From the NCBI GenBank assembly GCA_016758965.1, contig JAEPRB010000161.1, positions 30,313-94,312 of the forward strand: a stretch of DNA of 64,000 nt, in the 5' to 3' direction. Both the position numbers and the translations under genes were made by a program. The notes under the pieces are model-generated. The model was given only the letters and a program-made list of their open reading frames with translations, was not told the origin of the DNA and did no database searches. Positions 33,956-46,259 of the stretch are shown piece by piece (position 1 is the first letter of the stretch; each line of letters begins with the position of its first letter). Source of the DNA: Circinella minor (Eukaryota; Mucoromycota; Mucoromycetes; Mucorales; Lichtheimiaceae).

Positions 33956-35518
33956 TTATTCATAGTTCTTCCAACCAAAATTTTGATAATCTTTTTCAGC
34001 ATATTCATCACCAACCCAGTATTCCTCAGCTTGATTATCGGCGAAGTAACTATCATCGCCAATAAAGATCTTCTCTTCAACAATTACAACAGGGTAACCA
34101 GATGCAGATGCTTCTGCGGAGACAGCAGAGAAAGAAGCAGATGCAGCAGAAGCAGATGCTTTATATGCGGCAATGGATGAGGGTGCAACGAAAACAGATG
34201 CAGAGCCAGAAGCTTGAGCGGCTTTGTAAACAGCAGAAGATGGAGCAGCAGAGGCAGAAGCAGAAGCGGATGATGGAGCAGCTGAGGCAGAAGCAGAGGC
34301 AGAAGCGGATTCAGATGCTTGACGCTTGTACAAAGCAGATGAGGGAGCAGCTGAGGCAGAGGCAGAAGCGGAAGCAGATTCAGATTCTTGACGCTTATAC
34401 ATAGCGGATGATGGAGCAGCTGAGGCAGAAGCAGAGGCAGAAGCAGATTCAGATGCTTGACGCTTGTACAAAGCGGATGATGGAGCAGCTGAGGCAGAAG
34501 CTGAAGCAGAAGCAGATTCAGATTCTTGACGCTTATACAAAGCAGATGAGGGAGCAGCCGAAGCAGAGGCAGAAGCGGAAGCAGATTCAGATTCTTGACG
34601 CTTATACATAGCGGATGATGGAGCAGCTGAGGCAGAAGCTGAAGCTGAAGCAGATTCAGATTCTTGACGCTTATACAAAGCGGATGATGGAGCAGCTGAG
34701 GCAGAAGCTGAAGCTGAAGCAGATTCAGATTCTTGGCGCTTATACAAAGCGGATGATGGGGCAGCTGAAGCAGACACAGAAGCGGAAGCAGATTCAGATG
34801 CTTGACGCTTATACAAAGCAGACGATGGAGCAGCTGAGGCAGAAGCAGAAGCAGAAGCAGATTCAGATTCTTGACGCTTATACAAAGCAGATGATGGAGC
34901 AGCTGAAGCAGAGACAGAAGCTGAAGCAGATTCGGATGCTTGACGCTTATACAAAGCAGATGAGGGAGCAGCCGAAGCAGAGGCAGAAGCGGAAGCAGAT
35001 TCAGATTCTTGACGCTTGTACATAGCGGATGATGGGGCAGCTGAAGCTGAAGCAGAAGCAGAAGCAGATTCGGATTCTTGACGCTTATACATAACAGATG
35101 AGGGAGCAGCTGAAGCTGAAGCAGAAGCAGAAGCAGATTTAGATGCCTGACGCTTGTACATAGCGGATGATGGAGCAGCGGAAGCGGAAGCAAAGCTTGC
35201 TGAAGGGGCAATAGAGCTTGCTGAAGGGGCAACAGAGCTGCTTGCCTCTTCTTCTGTGTCACCAAAGAAGAAACCTTCAAAGAAATCAATGAAATTACGG
35301 CGTTCATTCAAATGGACGGAAGCAGAGGGAGCAGCAGCAGCAGCAGAAGCTGATGAAGCAGCTTGTCGGATAGCACTGATTGAGCTAGCATAAAATCCTC
35401 CGCCATTAGAAAAGGCTACAGAAGCAGATGATGGAGCAGCGGAAGCGGAGGCTGATGATTGAGCGTTAGCTTGAACGAGCAAAGCAGCCGTTGCGATGGC
35501 AGTAAGTGAGAAGCGCAT
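33956..35518 (-). CDS. Secreted repeat precursor with 13 Lys-Arg (Kex2-type) sites
   Basis: An intronless 520-residue frame begins with a clear signal peptide (MRFSLTAIATAALLVQANA, likely cut before QSSA). A leader of about 100 residues contains RRNFIDFFEGFFFGD. Then come thirteen YKRQ junctions roughly every 23 residues, with the pattern KRQ-(E/A)-SESASASASASAAPSSA-(L/M)-Y. A tail of about 90 residues follows (KIFIGDDSYFADNQAEEYWV). Kex2 cuts after KR in the Golgi, so each unit would be released as a ~21-residue Ser/Ala peptide starting with Gln (able to cyclise to pyroglutamate) and, after Kex1 trimming, ending in Tyr. Architecture matches fungal Kex2-processed repeat proteins such as Ustilago Rep1 and alpha-factor precursors. 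Alternative: a wall or adhesin protein that is not processed. The high Ala/Ser codon bias and conserved repeats favour recent amplification. Confidence 0.85.
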   Translation of the reverse strand: MRFSLTAIATAALLVQANAQSSASASAAPSSASVAFSNGGGFYASSISAIRQAASSASAAAAAPSASVHLNERRNFIDFFEGFFFGDTEEEASSSVAPSASSIAPSASFASASAAPSSAMYKRQASKSASASASASAAPSSVMYKRQESESASASASASAAPSSAMYKRQESESASASASASAAPSSALYKRQASESASASVSASAAPSSALYKRQESESASASASASAAPSSALYKRQASESASASVSASAAPSSALYKRQESESASASASASAAPSSALYKRQESESASASASASAAPSSAMYKRQESESASASASASAAPSSALYKRQESESASASASASAAPSSALYKRQASESASASASASAAPSSAMYKRQESESASASASASAAPSSALYKRQASESASASASASAAPSSASASASAAPSSAVYKAAQASGSASVFVAPSSIAAYKASASAASASFSAVSAEASASGYPVVIVEEKIFIGDDSYFADNQAEEYWVGDEYAEKDYQNFGWKNYE

Positions 35519-38279
35519 AACAATAATGATCTGTTAAATAAAAGAGGGTAATTGATAAAATAAATTTATACAATAAAATAAAAGAGGGAAAGAAGGTATA
35601 TATCAGCGATATATATATATAAAATGAAGGTATATAGAGGAAAAAGAAATTATACTATTTTTTCTATATGGAGAGTTAAAAAAAGATGTGATATAGGACA
35701 AATAAGTAAGATAATAACTATGCTTATTGACAGGAATGGGAAGAGTTGAATTTGCGACTATGGTGTTGAGGAATTTTTCATCAGACTAGGATGTTGGACC
35801 ACTTTACAAAATACGCGCCCTTTTTTTGACATGAACCAACTATAATAAAATACATTCTTTCGAGAAATTCCCGCCCGTTTAAATGTGTATTGTTATTGTT
35901 GTTCCTGTTATCAAACAATACATATAAGAATTCCTTTTAACAAGTATACAGAAGAGTAATAAAAACACTAAAAAAAGGCAAGTGAAAAGTAAAATCATCA
36001 TCTCAACTGACAAGTTCTTTCTTCTTACTCCCCCAAAAAAGTGTTGTCTACCATATTTTCATCTGATCTCTTGATAAAAAAAAATTAAGGGGTAAAAAAG
36101 ATCTCCCACTACCCCTAGAAACTATATATCTTTGTTACATCAGCAATAACAAGCAGATATGTGTTGTCAAAAAAATTACTATTCCTGTTTTTTCTTTCTG
36201 TCCCCCCCCTTGATCTGTTGTTTCGCGAAATTTACGCACGGATATTGGCACGTGTTTCTCTGATAAGCAAAAGCAAGAACAAAAAACATATATAGTTTGG
36301 TCTATCTACCCTATCATCTAAAAACATTTCCACATGTTCAATATGGTTCTTCTAATTAAAGAAAGAGCAAGAGAGATCAATTATTATTCTCGTTCCTAGC
36401 AATATACAGTAAAGTTCTTTATTTTGAGTATAATATTCTTCTGACAAAACTTTAATATCTACTGTATGATATTCCACATACCATCTATCATTTTATTACT
36501 GATCAGTAGAATTTTCTTCATGTTTAATTCCTTACTCTGAATTACGTTCTATGTGTTTTTTATGCTTTAACACATAGTTAATATTGTTGAAAATAGTAAC
36601 CATATTTTGTTTATTGATTTTGAATCGATGGTGTTATTGAATTATATAAAGGTTAATTAAAAAAAAAAGATTATTATGCAAAAAAACCCAGAAACATTAT
36701 GATATAAAAAAAGGAAAAAAGTCGATTGTACAACTGGGCTATGTAGAATAATAATATTTTTAATAAAAGTACAAGTCGAACCTAAACGGTCTTTAAGATT
36801 TAGAATACGACTTGATAATAAACAAATCATGACAAAAAATAAAAGTATGATAGTGATTATATATACATAACATCGGTCGTTATTATTATCTTCTTTATCT
36901 TACCAATATTTAAGCAATAAAGTGAAGGTGGCGTTTTTAATATGTTGTGAATAGGATGTAATTTACTGTATGTTTCACTATAGTTATCCTTTGATGACAT
37001 TATGAGAAAATATAAGAAATCTTTAAATCGTGAATAATACGTACGGTTATTTATTATTATTATTACTATTAGTATCAATTAAAAATAAAGGATCCTTTAT
37101 TTTTAATGTCATGTTATACATAATTATACGACAACATAGCGTCATTATAGTTTCTACCAATCATATATTAATTTTTTACTTGACACAAACTTTTAGTTTC
37201 TATTATTCTGTTTGCTTCGATTCTTCCGAATCTAATGATGGGTACCTGGGGATGTAGAGGGTAGAGCTTTTTTTTTTAATTTTTGTTCCGATAATCTGGA
37301 CGAAAAAGGCACAATGATTGTCTCTCTCTCAAATTCTTTTTTGTTGCACTAACGCCAATCATTAGTGATTGGCAACAGCTATACGTAGCTTTTTTAGATA
37401 ATCAACTTCTCCTTTACGAAACATCAAAAGTTGATTATCTTCGAATGCATACTTCGACGTATTTCCAATCATATTTTTACTTGGAATGATTCAGAGCTGT
37501 ATTTTATAATTCCCATCTTTTTTTTATATCTATATATCATATGTAGGCCCATATTTCATGATATCGCTACACTTCGTTCTCAAATTTCAATTACAAAAAA
37601 AATAGCGGGGGTAATGATACGTTGATTTGTTAGATTATAGAAAAGTATTTCATCATATTGGGATAGATCGATTCAATTAAGAAAAACAAATACGTATAGG
37701 GTTAAATTCAGGCGACAAAAGGATTGCATTACTAAAGTATTTTGAAGAAAATGTTGCTGCTTTTTTGTTTGTAAAGGAAGGTGTCAAGTGCCTATTGAAA
37801 ACAATGAAAAGCTGTAGTATACGCCTTTGTTACGCAATGGAATTGTTATAATATTTTTTTGTATATCAATACTCTCAATCCATTACAGTATATCAATTGA
37901 ACACTTTTATCTATTTACGTACCATCAAAAAGCTGTTAAGTTCTTTCCAAATAACTTTTGTTGCTTATAATACCATATTTCTAACTGAAGTTTTGGAAAT
38001 GTGTGGTATATGATTGGAGTTCACTTTATACATAAGGAAAAGCTTCCAGAAAGTTTTCTGCATAATTAATCATAGTTTATATATGACATGTTAGAGATAT
38101 AGACTTTCAACTATTACTTCATAATTTGATAGATATATTTTAGTGGCAAAAAAAATGACGTACTATATGAACATCTTTTGATCGAATAAATGTTTCTGTT
38201 CCCTTCCCCCCCCCTCCCATCTGACATATATTACCCCTCTTCTTTCTGAAAAACAAAGGATTAAATATTACAATAAACC
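35519..38279. other. 2.8-kb intergenic region with two adjacent hairpins
   Basis: No gene supported. The first ~800 bp should be the promoter of the repeat precursor. At 37354-37373 GCCAATCA-TTAG-TGATTGGC is an 8-bp stem with a 4-nt loop. At 37396-37440 a perfect 13-bp stem (AGATAATCAACTT with its complement) encloses a 19-nt loop. Elsewhere the sequence is AT-rich with scattered TACGTA. Confidence 0.45.
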
Positions 38280-39506
38280 ATGATGAGAAAGACAATTTTT
38301 AATAGCATTAGAGCTTCTAAGTCATCATCTTTCTCACCATCATTATCATCTGATAATGACAAAAGAAACGAATTAAAAAAACAAGTAGTGGTTGTTTATC
38401 AAGAAATGGAAACCGAAAAAGATGTTCTTGATTATCGGGAAGACCTTAGTAAGAACGTTGTTTTATCAAATGATATACTCCAAGGTAGAACAACTGTACA
38501 AACAAAAGAAGATAACAATGACTGGATTCCAGAAACATGGAAGAAAAAAAATGGCAAGATCATATTACCCCCATTACATAACGATCGAGTATGTTTTCTT
38601 GCTCATCAGCGATACCATTACTGCTGCCGTTATACCAATACTGTGCAAATCGATTTTCCAACGAGCGCTAATACGCTGTCATTAGTTCCAACAGATATTG
38701 GTTATTACAAGAGCAAGAATAGCAATAGTTTTTGATATCAACAACAATGATATTGTGATCCATTATATAGCAAATATCTTTTCGATGCACTGACCATGCT
38801 ACAACAACATCAACAACAAAATTATCATCACCATCATCTCACAATACATCTCAGTGTCGTAATTTTGAAGTAATAAATTAAACGTCACCTCAGCCTATAG
38901 TTCTTATGTCGTCATTAACAGAAAAATCAACATCATCAATATTATTTTCTGGTACACAACAAAAACAGCAACAACTCGACAATCAATATACGTACTAATA
39001 ATAATAATAAAATTATGATGGTACGCGACACTAAAAGTACTATAATTTACTTCCACCAAAGTAATAACATAGCCACAGCAATCTCAACAGCAGATAATAA
39101 AAAACTAACACGACATTGTTTTGATTACAATACCATTTACCGATTGCACATTCTACTTTTTGAATCTGTTGGGGTTGATACATTATCAAAAGGTGTTGAA
39201 TGGCAAAATCTAATCCAAGAAACAGTTCTCGATAGAAATCAAGTGAATAATTGAATTCAGTGACATGATCGTAAACTCAAAAATGCTATCAACTTATATA
39301 GACAACTTGTAAAAAACAAAGCGATTAAGCAAAATTATATGTTGTTTGCTACTTATTGCAGGGAACAACGTGTTATGCATAAGCTACTGAGCAATGCTAA
39401 TGAAAATGATACTAGTAGCGGTGAAAGTGTTCAGAAAAACAGTAATAACAGCGAGATGGACATTGATAATCAGTATATAACAGTGATTATTGACGATAAC
39501 CAATAA
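38280..39506 (+). pseudogene. Decayed unrecognised gene with in-frame TGA codons
   Basis: Protein-like sequence runs through one long stretch: MMRKTIFNSIRASKSSSF, then DNNDWIPETWKKKNGKIILP, then after TGA YQQQ and after another TGA YCDPLYSKYLFDALTMLQQH. Past a frameshifted Ser/Gln-rich part comes YRLHILLFESVGVDTLSKGV, EWQNLIQE, and after two more TGA codons HDRKLKNAINLYRQLVKNKA, ending ITVIIDDNQ. The first (38280) and last (39015-39506) pieces share one frame, and the internal stops are mostly TGA where Trp would fit (for example NN-stop-IQ-stop-HDRKL). Genuine Trp codons here are TGG. No family is recognised. Unannotated introns could explain some breaks but not the four TGA codons. Confidence 0.5.
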
Positions 39507-40374
39507 CATTATAATTATTATCTGGATAACAGCGATTTTTGACAAATAAATATTCACCAAACAAATATATAGTACTTTCGCGCAATAATATATATAGTGT
39601 TCGCCAAAAAAAAAACATGATGATTATCCATCTACGTATACTCCTTCTTTTCATTCATTCTCTCCCCTAATTTTGCTTTTACTAATTTGCGTGTTTATTT
39701 GTAGTAGCACTACTGTAGCAATAGTAAATAATAAAATACATTATTCTGTATATTGTACATTTAATTAAATACGTAGTTGATACAATATGTCCATATATCT
39801 GCTAAGTTGTAGGGTATGTTATAGCCACATTTATCATTGTACTGTATAATAGTAGTAGAATAGATCAATGCTAAATTATACAATCAGTCTATCATACTCC
39901 TCATTTATTGATCTCTACGAAGACGCTTAGAAGCCCGTTTGATGGCCACGATATAAATGACATACATTTACCACTTATGTTTTATAGCCTTTATTTCGAT
40001 TTTATTACGTACGTAATAGTCTTATTATCTTTTCCCAATAGTTTCGGTGGAAGATGATGCTATTGCATGCAAATAACGTGTACCAAATAAAAAAAAAGCA
40101 GAATAAAAAAATATGACGGATGGACAAAAAGCTAATCAATAACGCTACGTACTTTTTGTTTCTACGTATTCCACTATAAACAAGAGAATATATTTAATGC
40201 TATATACATAATCCATATGGAACTCAGCGAAAGTAAAGTTCAATATCATTCTGTACATGTTTTTATTATAATAAAATGTTTATGAATTATGAATTATAAT
40301 TTAAACCAACTGATTCTATTATTACATACTACTAATACAGCTAAATATAATAGTATTTTTTAGAATAATAATTA
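39507..40374. other. Intergenic, AT-rich
   Basis: 868 bp without supported genes. Contains several TACGTA palindromes, including ATTACGTACGTAAT at about 40005. Confidence 0.4.
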
Positions 40375-41759
40375 TTATCTTCTCATTATCCTCCTTCTAG
40401 CTTCATTGACAGATTTCCATTTTCGCGATGCTAGCACAGTTGTTGTGCCCACAATAATAACTGATCCCAATATACTTAACCAGTCTGGGTATTCTTCAAA
40501 GATTAATATACCAAACAAAAATGCTAAAACCACCTCCAACATTCTAATCATTGAGGACGGACCAGCTGGTGCTAACTGAAGCCTAATTATATTACGAATA
40601 ACATATTATTCAATGACAGTTATTATTGACATGGATAATAATCAGATTTTATCATTTTATATATAAATATATACTACCACGGAAAAACAATGCAAAATAA
40701 TAATAATTTCGTTTAAAGATACGTACCCTTTGCTAAGTAAGCATTGTCCTATAAACGCCGTGATACCTGTCATAAAAAGCATACAATATTCAGACCATTT
40801 TTTGGGCTGAACAAATGTTTGAAATGTCAATAAAGGTGGGATGCTTATTAAAATTCCAACAACGCCAAAATAAATGGTAAGAACCAAAAAATGAGCAGCA
40901 TTTCCAACTTTACGAATAGTACAATAAGCAACAGCTGATAAAAATGCACCTGCCAAAGCGACAAGAACAGCAAACCCACGTTCTTCTTTTTCTTGGTGAC
41001 CATGTCCCAATGATGGTACATCATTATTGGATGATACCCCAAACATAAATTCGGGCTTTACTACCAATAGCGCGCCCGTAAAACAAGATATAACGCAAAT
41101 ACCTTCAAATAAATAAAAAGGTTCACTTAAAACCAAAGCAGCAAGAATAGTGGTAAATATAGGATTCAGGTACATGATGACTATATATATAAATAAAAGT
41201 AAACGCATTTTTTTTGAGAGGATAGATAAATTTATGTAGTATATTAAACTTTCAATTCACACACACACACGCCTTTTTTCCGACGCTTCTTGATTTATAG
41301 TACGCCAAAAAGGCAATCCATACCTGTTGCATCAGCAAGTGGCAAGTGAGTTACTGCATAAAAGTTCAAAGCCAAGGCAAGACCTCCAATAACTCCACGG
41401 AATACAAGCCAAGGACGTATAGATCGGTTTCCGAGTGGGTTGATACCCATATAAAAACATGCAAACAGACCCAACACTGTTTGTATAAGTGAACGTGCAA
41501 ACACAATTTCAAATGACGGAAATGAACTACCACTCAATTTGACAAACAATGTCATGGATGCAAATGCAAATGCACAAATGGCCATCAATAGAAGTCCTAT
41601 AACTTCTGATTTAACATTACGATTATTAATATCGTTGTTGTTGATCGATATCGTTGATAAAAGTGGTCGTCGTTCGTTTTCGTAGTTGTTGTCTATGGTA
41701 ACAATTGATTTGCTCTTATCATTGCTGTTGTTGCTAGGCAATATCTCAGCTGGTGCCAT
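40375..41759 (-). CDS. DMT-superfamily (EamA) transporter, SLC35G-like
   Basis: Three exons (41759-41324, 41180-40727, 40582-40375) join in phase to 365 residues. A polar cytosolic N-terminus of ~50 residues is followed by about ten hydrophobic segments in two EamA halves. Examples: EVIGLLLMAICAFAFASMTL, FRGVIGGLALALNFYAVTHL then PLADATVIMYLNPIFTTILA (the conserved end of half 1), and LAPAGPSSMIRMLEVVLAFL with FGILIFEEYPDWLSILGSVI in half 2. The arrangement and the ALNFYAVTHLPLADA signature fit the SLC35G/acyl-malonyl-condensing-enzyme-like branch of drug/metabolite transporters. Substrate unknown; probably an internal or plasma membrane. A basic C-terminus (RKWKSVNEARRRIMRR) is likely cytosolic. 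Confidence 0.88.
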
Positions 41760-42366
41760 AATGCTAATAATGATATGTATATAAAGGTGGTATATTTAAG
41801 AAAGAAAAGAATAAATGTGCTATAGAAAGACACAAAAACGCATATACAGTAAGCGTACAAAAAGGTCTTGCCGATTTTCTTTGTGCTTACCGCGCGTAAC
41901 ATATGTAGGTAGTGATAAGGCGCAATTTTGATATTTTTTGGGTGATCATTTGATGATATATGCAGAGTCTATTTGCATGCCAAAGGTAACTCATGTGGTA
42001 GTGCATAGAGTTTACAAAAAATGATTTGAATCTTATGCATATGTGTAAAAAAACATATACACTAGTACTTTTGTTGTAGAAATACACGGGGAAACAAAAC
42101 TGTGGAAGATATGGCCCGGGAATGTGAGAACCAAGGATGATTAATAATACAATCATGCAGGGAATAGCTGGATCTGAATATATCATATCCATATTTAGGG
42201 CTCACATCACAATAAAGTATTACTTTTTACTTATAATGAATGCATTTCTGTTTATTATTTTTATTTTTTGGGTTGGATATGAAAATGATTTTTCATTAAT
42301 TAGTTTTGGAAACGTGGTCTATTTAATTAATATATAATTATTATTATTATTTTGCATTTAATATTT
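41760..42366. other. Intergenic
   Basis: 607 bp between the start of the transporter and the 3' end of the NADH pyrophosphatase (both minus). AT-rich; small frames on both strands have no features. Confidence 0.4.
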
Positions 42367-44332
<1,966 letters not shown>

Positions 44333-44988
44333 TGTATATATATAAAAAAATAAAGTTAAACAGTATAAAAAAAAAAGTAGAGGAAGAGAAACAGCTAAGA
44401 AAAAGGTGTTTCGTGTGAAGCGCTTCTCTTTTTTTGCTGACATACGACCTTTGTATTTGTCAGCGCATGAACGATCTATTTGGAAATCCGCTGATTATCA
44501 AAAATATATGCGTTCAGGTACAAAAAGTATATACTACATATGAGAATTATTCGAGATGCTGAATGAGATCGCCCCATTTCAAAGTATTTATTATAAAAGA
44601 CACGTAATTTATAGAATTCTCAAAAGATTAATCTTAAAATGCAAAAAATTCTTTCCTGATATCTTTGAACCACAAGTAATGTATACTTATTATAATGTTA
44701 TAGCAACGGTCCTTTCAGACATCCAATTTCACACTACTCGGTTACAAATTGATATGGGTTTCCATAGCAGCCACTTTTCTAAGTATTTCACTTTCAAGTT
44801 TTTTCTGTTTTTGATAAACTAAACTTTTCTCATATATTAAATACATCGAACATAAATGATAGCTTTAGTTTTTTGAGAAAGAGAGAGAGAGAGAGAGAGA
44901 TAGAGACATAGTTGGGATATAATTCATTCTGTTTTGTTTGTTTTTATACACAATTTGATAATATCTATTTTCTTCATTATTTATGAAA
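44333..44988. other. Intergenic with a GA microsatellite
   Basis: 656 bp between the start of the NADH pyrophosphatase gene and the 3' end of PLP1 (both minus strand). (GA)n at about 44879-44901. No supported gene; the plus frame at 44556-44822 lacks features. Confidence 0.4.
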
Positions 44989-46090
44989 TTAATCATAATC
45001 ATCATCACTTTCATTGGTATGACTTTGAAATATAGATCCTTTCACTTGTGGGGTATTTTCTTCTTTCTTTTTCAATACACCTATATAAAATGAGATCGTA
45101 TCAAAGTTTTAATAAAAACATTTCAAAATTGATATAATCACACAAGAAAAAAAAGTGTCCAATATTATTTTACCTGAATTTGTCAATTTCAATTCTAATA
45201 CTGCAGTTGAAAAACCATCTGTTCCTCCCAAATCATCAAAACCAACAATCCTAAAGAGAGAGAAAAATGAGTTATTATCTAAACTGTATCCAAATATATC
45301 TATTTTTTCTTCCTACTTACTTTGTTTGTGCATATCCATTTACCCATGCCATGACACATGGTAATACACGCACCGCCAATTTCTCTACCAAAAATGGGCA
45401 ATTTGACACATTGATTTTGATGAATCTTGTTTGATAATGTTTCTCACACAATTTCTAATAGCAAAAAAATAAAAGGAACCATATAAACACAATTTACTTT
45501 TTTTTTTCATATATATAATTATGTTGATTCATATCTTGTATTTTTCTACTCTCTCTCCCTCCTTTTCATCCAATCCAATTATGTTTTATTTACCTCCAAG
45601 TGGGTATCCATAATTTTACATCGTCGAAAATCTTCATGAAAAAAGTGCCCTACAACATATTTTTCTTTTGTTGTAATATTCATGAATTCTTTTTCATTGG
45701 TAATCTCTGTGTATTGACCATGACTATTTTCTTGCAAAGATTGTCGTCTCTCAAATCTTGTTAAGACAAAATCAGTCAATTAGTTACGCCATCTTTTTTT
45801 TATATTTATTTTTATTAAGTGATAATATAAATATATTTAAACAATGGAAACTTACTCTTGTTGAATTTCTCTGATGCGTCGTTCTCTCATATGCGCAATT
45901 TCTGTGTCTTCTTCTCTTTCAAGTTCTTCAAATAATGCTTCATCGTCCTCAATGTCGGATAAATCTTTATTACTACGTATGCCATTATAATAACAAAACA
46001 TAAGTCAGTCGTCCATCGTCTTTTATTTTATAATGATGACTAAAGAAAAATTAATTTGCCGTTATGTATATTCTATTACCTGATGCTCAT
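44989..46090 (-). CDS. PLP1: TXNDC9/PLP1-type phosducin-like thioredoxin-fold protein
   Basis: Six exons (46090-46080, 45972-45856, 45756-45594, 45454-45321, 45250-45174, 45080-44989) join in phase to 197 residues. An acidic helical start (DLSDIEDDEALFEELEREED) leads to MRERRIREIQQE, then GHFFHEDFRRCKIMDTHLEK, TRFIKINVSNCPFLVEKLAV and IVGFDDLGGTDGFSTAVLEL. These are the TXNDC9 blocks in order (FRCKIMDKHL, KxNxxxxPFLVE, VGFxDLGxxD). There is no CXXC, as usual in this group. PLP1-like proteins bind the CCT chaperonin and aid folding of actin and tubulin in the cytosol. The tail is acidic (NESDDDYD). The first coding exon is only 11 nt. It shares a short divergent promoter with UBA4. Confidence 0.92.
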
Positions 46091-46259
46091 GTCAAAAAAA
46101 AACCTGTCAAATATATGTAATAAAACAAGGAACCGGAATTACTTACAGCTCACAAAAAAAAAGTTTAAAAATGCTATTTTAACATAATTCAGCTTCCGCA
46201 ACCAGTTTTGTAACTTTTTTTTTCTGTATTGATCGTAAACGAACGACAAAAAACCAAAA
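46091..46259. promoter_or_regulatory. 169-bp bidirectional promoter between PLP1 and UBA4
   Basis: The shortest head-to-head gap in the window. It contains A-rich stretches and no clear TATA box. The neighbours are both housekeeping genes, which fits shared, constitutive expression. Confidence 0.55.

Noticed and set aside
34084..35307. 407-codon Leu/Pro-rich minus-strand frame and Gln/Arg-rich plus-strand frames at 34102-35025
   Set aside because: They are other frames of the tandemly repeated KR-repeat precursor; the signal peptide and conserved tail exist only in the 33956-35518 frame.
38280..39506. Nuclear recoding of TGA as Trp
   Set aside because: All intact genes in the window use TGG for Trp, and other lesions (TAA, frameshift) are present, so a pseudogene is simpler.
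44333..44443. N-terminal hydrophobic extension of the NADH pyrophosphatase
   Set aside because: Reads through an AT-rich leader; the Met at 44332 begins directly at the ankyrin domain as in relatives.
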